DNA of 6,906 nt from assembly GCA_025455765.1 (NCBI GenBank), contig JALOLX010000085.1, positions 1 through 6,906 of the forward strand, read 5' to 3'. Shown in pieces: positions 5,958-6,906 of the stretch. Each line of letters begins with the position of its first letter. Position 1 is the first letter of the stretch. The notes beneath the pieces were generated by a model, which ran no database searches, was not told the DNA's origin, and saw nothing but the letters and a program-made list of their open reading frames with translations. The position numbers and the translations under genes are program-made. This DNA comes from Flavobacteriales bacterium (GTDB taxonomy: Bacteria; Bacteroidota; Bacteroidia; Flavobacteriales_F; PHOS-HE28).

Positions 5958-6906
5958 ATGCATTCAGAAGCAGCGATCCGACAACCGCTCATCCTGGGTC
6001 ACAAGACCTACAGCGATATCACCAACGATATCGTCGGGCCGATCGAGAACAAGGCCCCCAAGGGCTGGTACATCCTCATGGGCATCGCCAGCTTGGTGGC
6101 CGCCTATGGCACCGGCTGCATCCTCTACCTGCTCAGCAAGGGCATCGGGGTGTGGGGCTTGAACAAGACGGTGGACTGGGCCTGGGACATCACCAACTTC
6201 GTATGGTGGGTGGGCATCGGCCACGCCGGCACCCTCATCAGCGCGGTGCTCCTGCTGTTCCGTCAGCGGTGGCGCATGGCCATCAACCGTTCGGCAGAGG
6301 CCATGACCATCTTCGCCGTGATCATGGCGGCCACCTTCCCGGGCATCCACATGGGCCGCATCTGGATGAGCTACTGGGTGCTGCCCCTGCCCAACCAGTT
6401 CGGCAGCCTCTGGGTGAACTTCAACTCGCCCCTGCTTTGGGACGTGTTCGCCATCAGCACCTACTTCAGCGTATCGCTCGTGTTCTGGTACATCGGCCTC
6501 ATCCCCGACTTCGCCACCATCCGCGACAAGGTGAAGAGCCCGGGCATGAAGAAGGCGCCTGGTGCTCGCTGGCATCGCCACCCCGCTGGTGTTCTCGGTA
6601 CACTCGGTGGTGAGCTTCGACTTCGCCACCTCGGTGATCCCCGGTTGGCACACCACCATCTTCCCGCCCTACTTCGTGAGCGGTGCGGTGTTCAGCGGCT
6701 TCGCCATGGTGCAGACCCTGCTCCTGGTGATGCGCAAGGTGATGAAGCTGGAGAACTACATCACCGTGAAGCACGTGGAGTATATGAACATCGTGATCAT
6801 CGTCACTGGCTCCATCGTGGGTGTGGCGTACATCACCGAGCTGTTCATCAGCTGGTACAGCGGTGTGGAGTACGAGAGCTACGCCTTCATCAACCGCGCT
6901 ACGGGG
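5958..6906 (+). CDS. actC: Alternative complex III membrane subunit ActC (NrfD-like), frame broken internally and 3' partial
   Basis: ActC is the NrfD/PsrC-type integral membrane subunit that binds and oxidises menaquinol. From the ATG at 5958, residues 1-199 fit the family closely: WGLNKTVDWAWDITNF, WWVGIGHAGTLIS, FPGIHMGR, LPNQFGSLWVNFNSPLLWD. Helices lie near 37-59, 83-101, 115-132 and 160-182. After KSPGMKK (ending 6554) the starting frame turns into Arg/His/Gly-rich nonsense, though without a stop. The family sequence resumes in a different frame at 6559 with LVLAGIATPLVFSVHS and runs 116 codons to the window edge, including DFATSVIPGWHTTIFPPYF and NIVIIVTGSIVGVAYITELF. About 20-23 residues normally found between these blocks (a loop containing a conserved aromatic FGW-type motif) are missing. 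That equals roughly 65 nt lost, not a multiple of three. As written, the gene cannot encode a normal ActC. Either an assembly error or a true deletion is possible. The 3' end is outside the window. Confidence 0.93.
   Translation, partial: MHSEAAIRQPLILGHKTYSDITNDIVGPIENKAPKGWYILMGIASLVAAYGTGCILYLLSKGIGVWGLNKTVDWAWDITNFVWWVGIGHAGTLISAVLLLFRQRWRMAINRSAEAMTIFAVIMAATFPGIHMGRIWMSYWVLPLPNQFGSLWVNFNSPLLWDVFAISTYFSVSLVFWYIGLIPDFATIRDKVKSPGMKKAPGARWHRHPAGVLGTLGGELRLRHLGDPRLAHHHLPALLRERCGVQRLRHGADPAPGDAQGDEAGELHHREARGVYEHRDHRHWLHRGCGVHHRAVHQLVQRCGVRELRLHQPRYG

Noticed and set aside
2666..5992. Open frame of 1108 codons on the minus strand, antisense to all of actB
   Set aside because: It mirrors actB codon by codon. 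The strong GC bias at third positions of actB removes stop codons from the antisense frame, and the product is a low-complexity His/Val/Gly/Ala-rich sequence with no recognisable domain. ActB is unmistakable on the plus strand.
6015..6034. Two GATATC copies close together at the start of actC
   Set aside because: They fall inside the codons for SDITNDIV, which fit the protein; two copies of a 6-mer are not evidence of a regulatory repeat.

Overview
The window is chromosomal DNA from a GC-rich member of the Bacteroidota. Three things point there: the gene order infB / SPOR-domain protein / alternative complex III (act) operon, the strong match of the Act proteins to Bacteroidota versions as I remember them, and TAnnTTTG-type -7 promoter elements with no clear Shine-Dalgarno sequences. 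A high-GC Flavobacteriales-like lineage is plausible, but this is inferred without a database search.

Layout. Positions 2-115 (+) hold the last 37 codons of infB (translation initiation factor IF-2). A GC-rich hairpin at 139-170 follows. It lies between infB and a convergent minus-strand pair and probably ends transcription from both sides. The minus-strand pair is a short SPOR-domain secreted protein (1182-745) and, 6 nt further on, a small secreted beta-rich protein of unknown function (738-243) whose frame is broken near 333-347. A 201-nt divergent intergenic region (1183-1383) carries promoter-like elements. It leads into a plus-strand operon: actA (1384-2715), actB (2732-5941) and actC (5958 to past the window end), with exactly 16 nt between each pair.

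How the genes work together. ActA (multihaem cytochrome c), ActB (Tat-exported iron-sulfur protein fused to a cofactor-less molybdopterin-fold domain) and ActC (NrfD-like membrane quinol-binding subunit) are the core of alternative complex III. This complex is the quinol:cytochrome c (or direct-to-oxidase) oxidoreductase that replaces cytochrome bc1 in many Bacteroidota. Electrons pass from menaquinol at ActC through the four Fe-S clusters of ActB to the haems of ActA and on to a terminal oxidase. actD, actE, actF and oxidase genes would be expected beyond the right edge, but they are not visible here.

The most notable points are: (1) actC has lost about 65 nt at 6547-6559, removing a conserved cytoplasmic loop and shifting the frame, although the sequence on both sides is well conserved; (2) a second frame break in the small minus-strand gene; (3) a canonical EF-hand-type loop (DxNxDGxIxxxD) between the two halves of ActB; (4) six CXXCH motifs in ActA, five in the C-terminal part and one in a fused N-terminal monohaem domain; (5) a perfect 13-nt dyad at the predicted transcription start of the act operon. 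Two frame breaks in 6.9 kb suggest assembly or sequencing errors as much as real mutation. I do not see a previously undescribed system here; the region is a respiratory-chain locus of known type.
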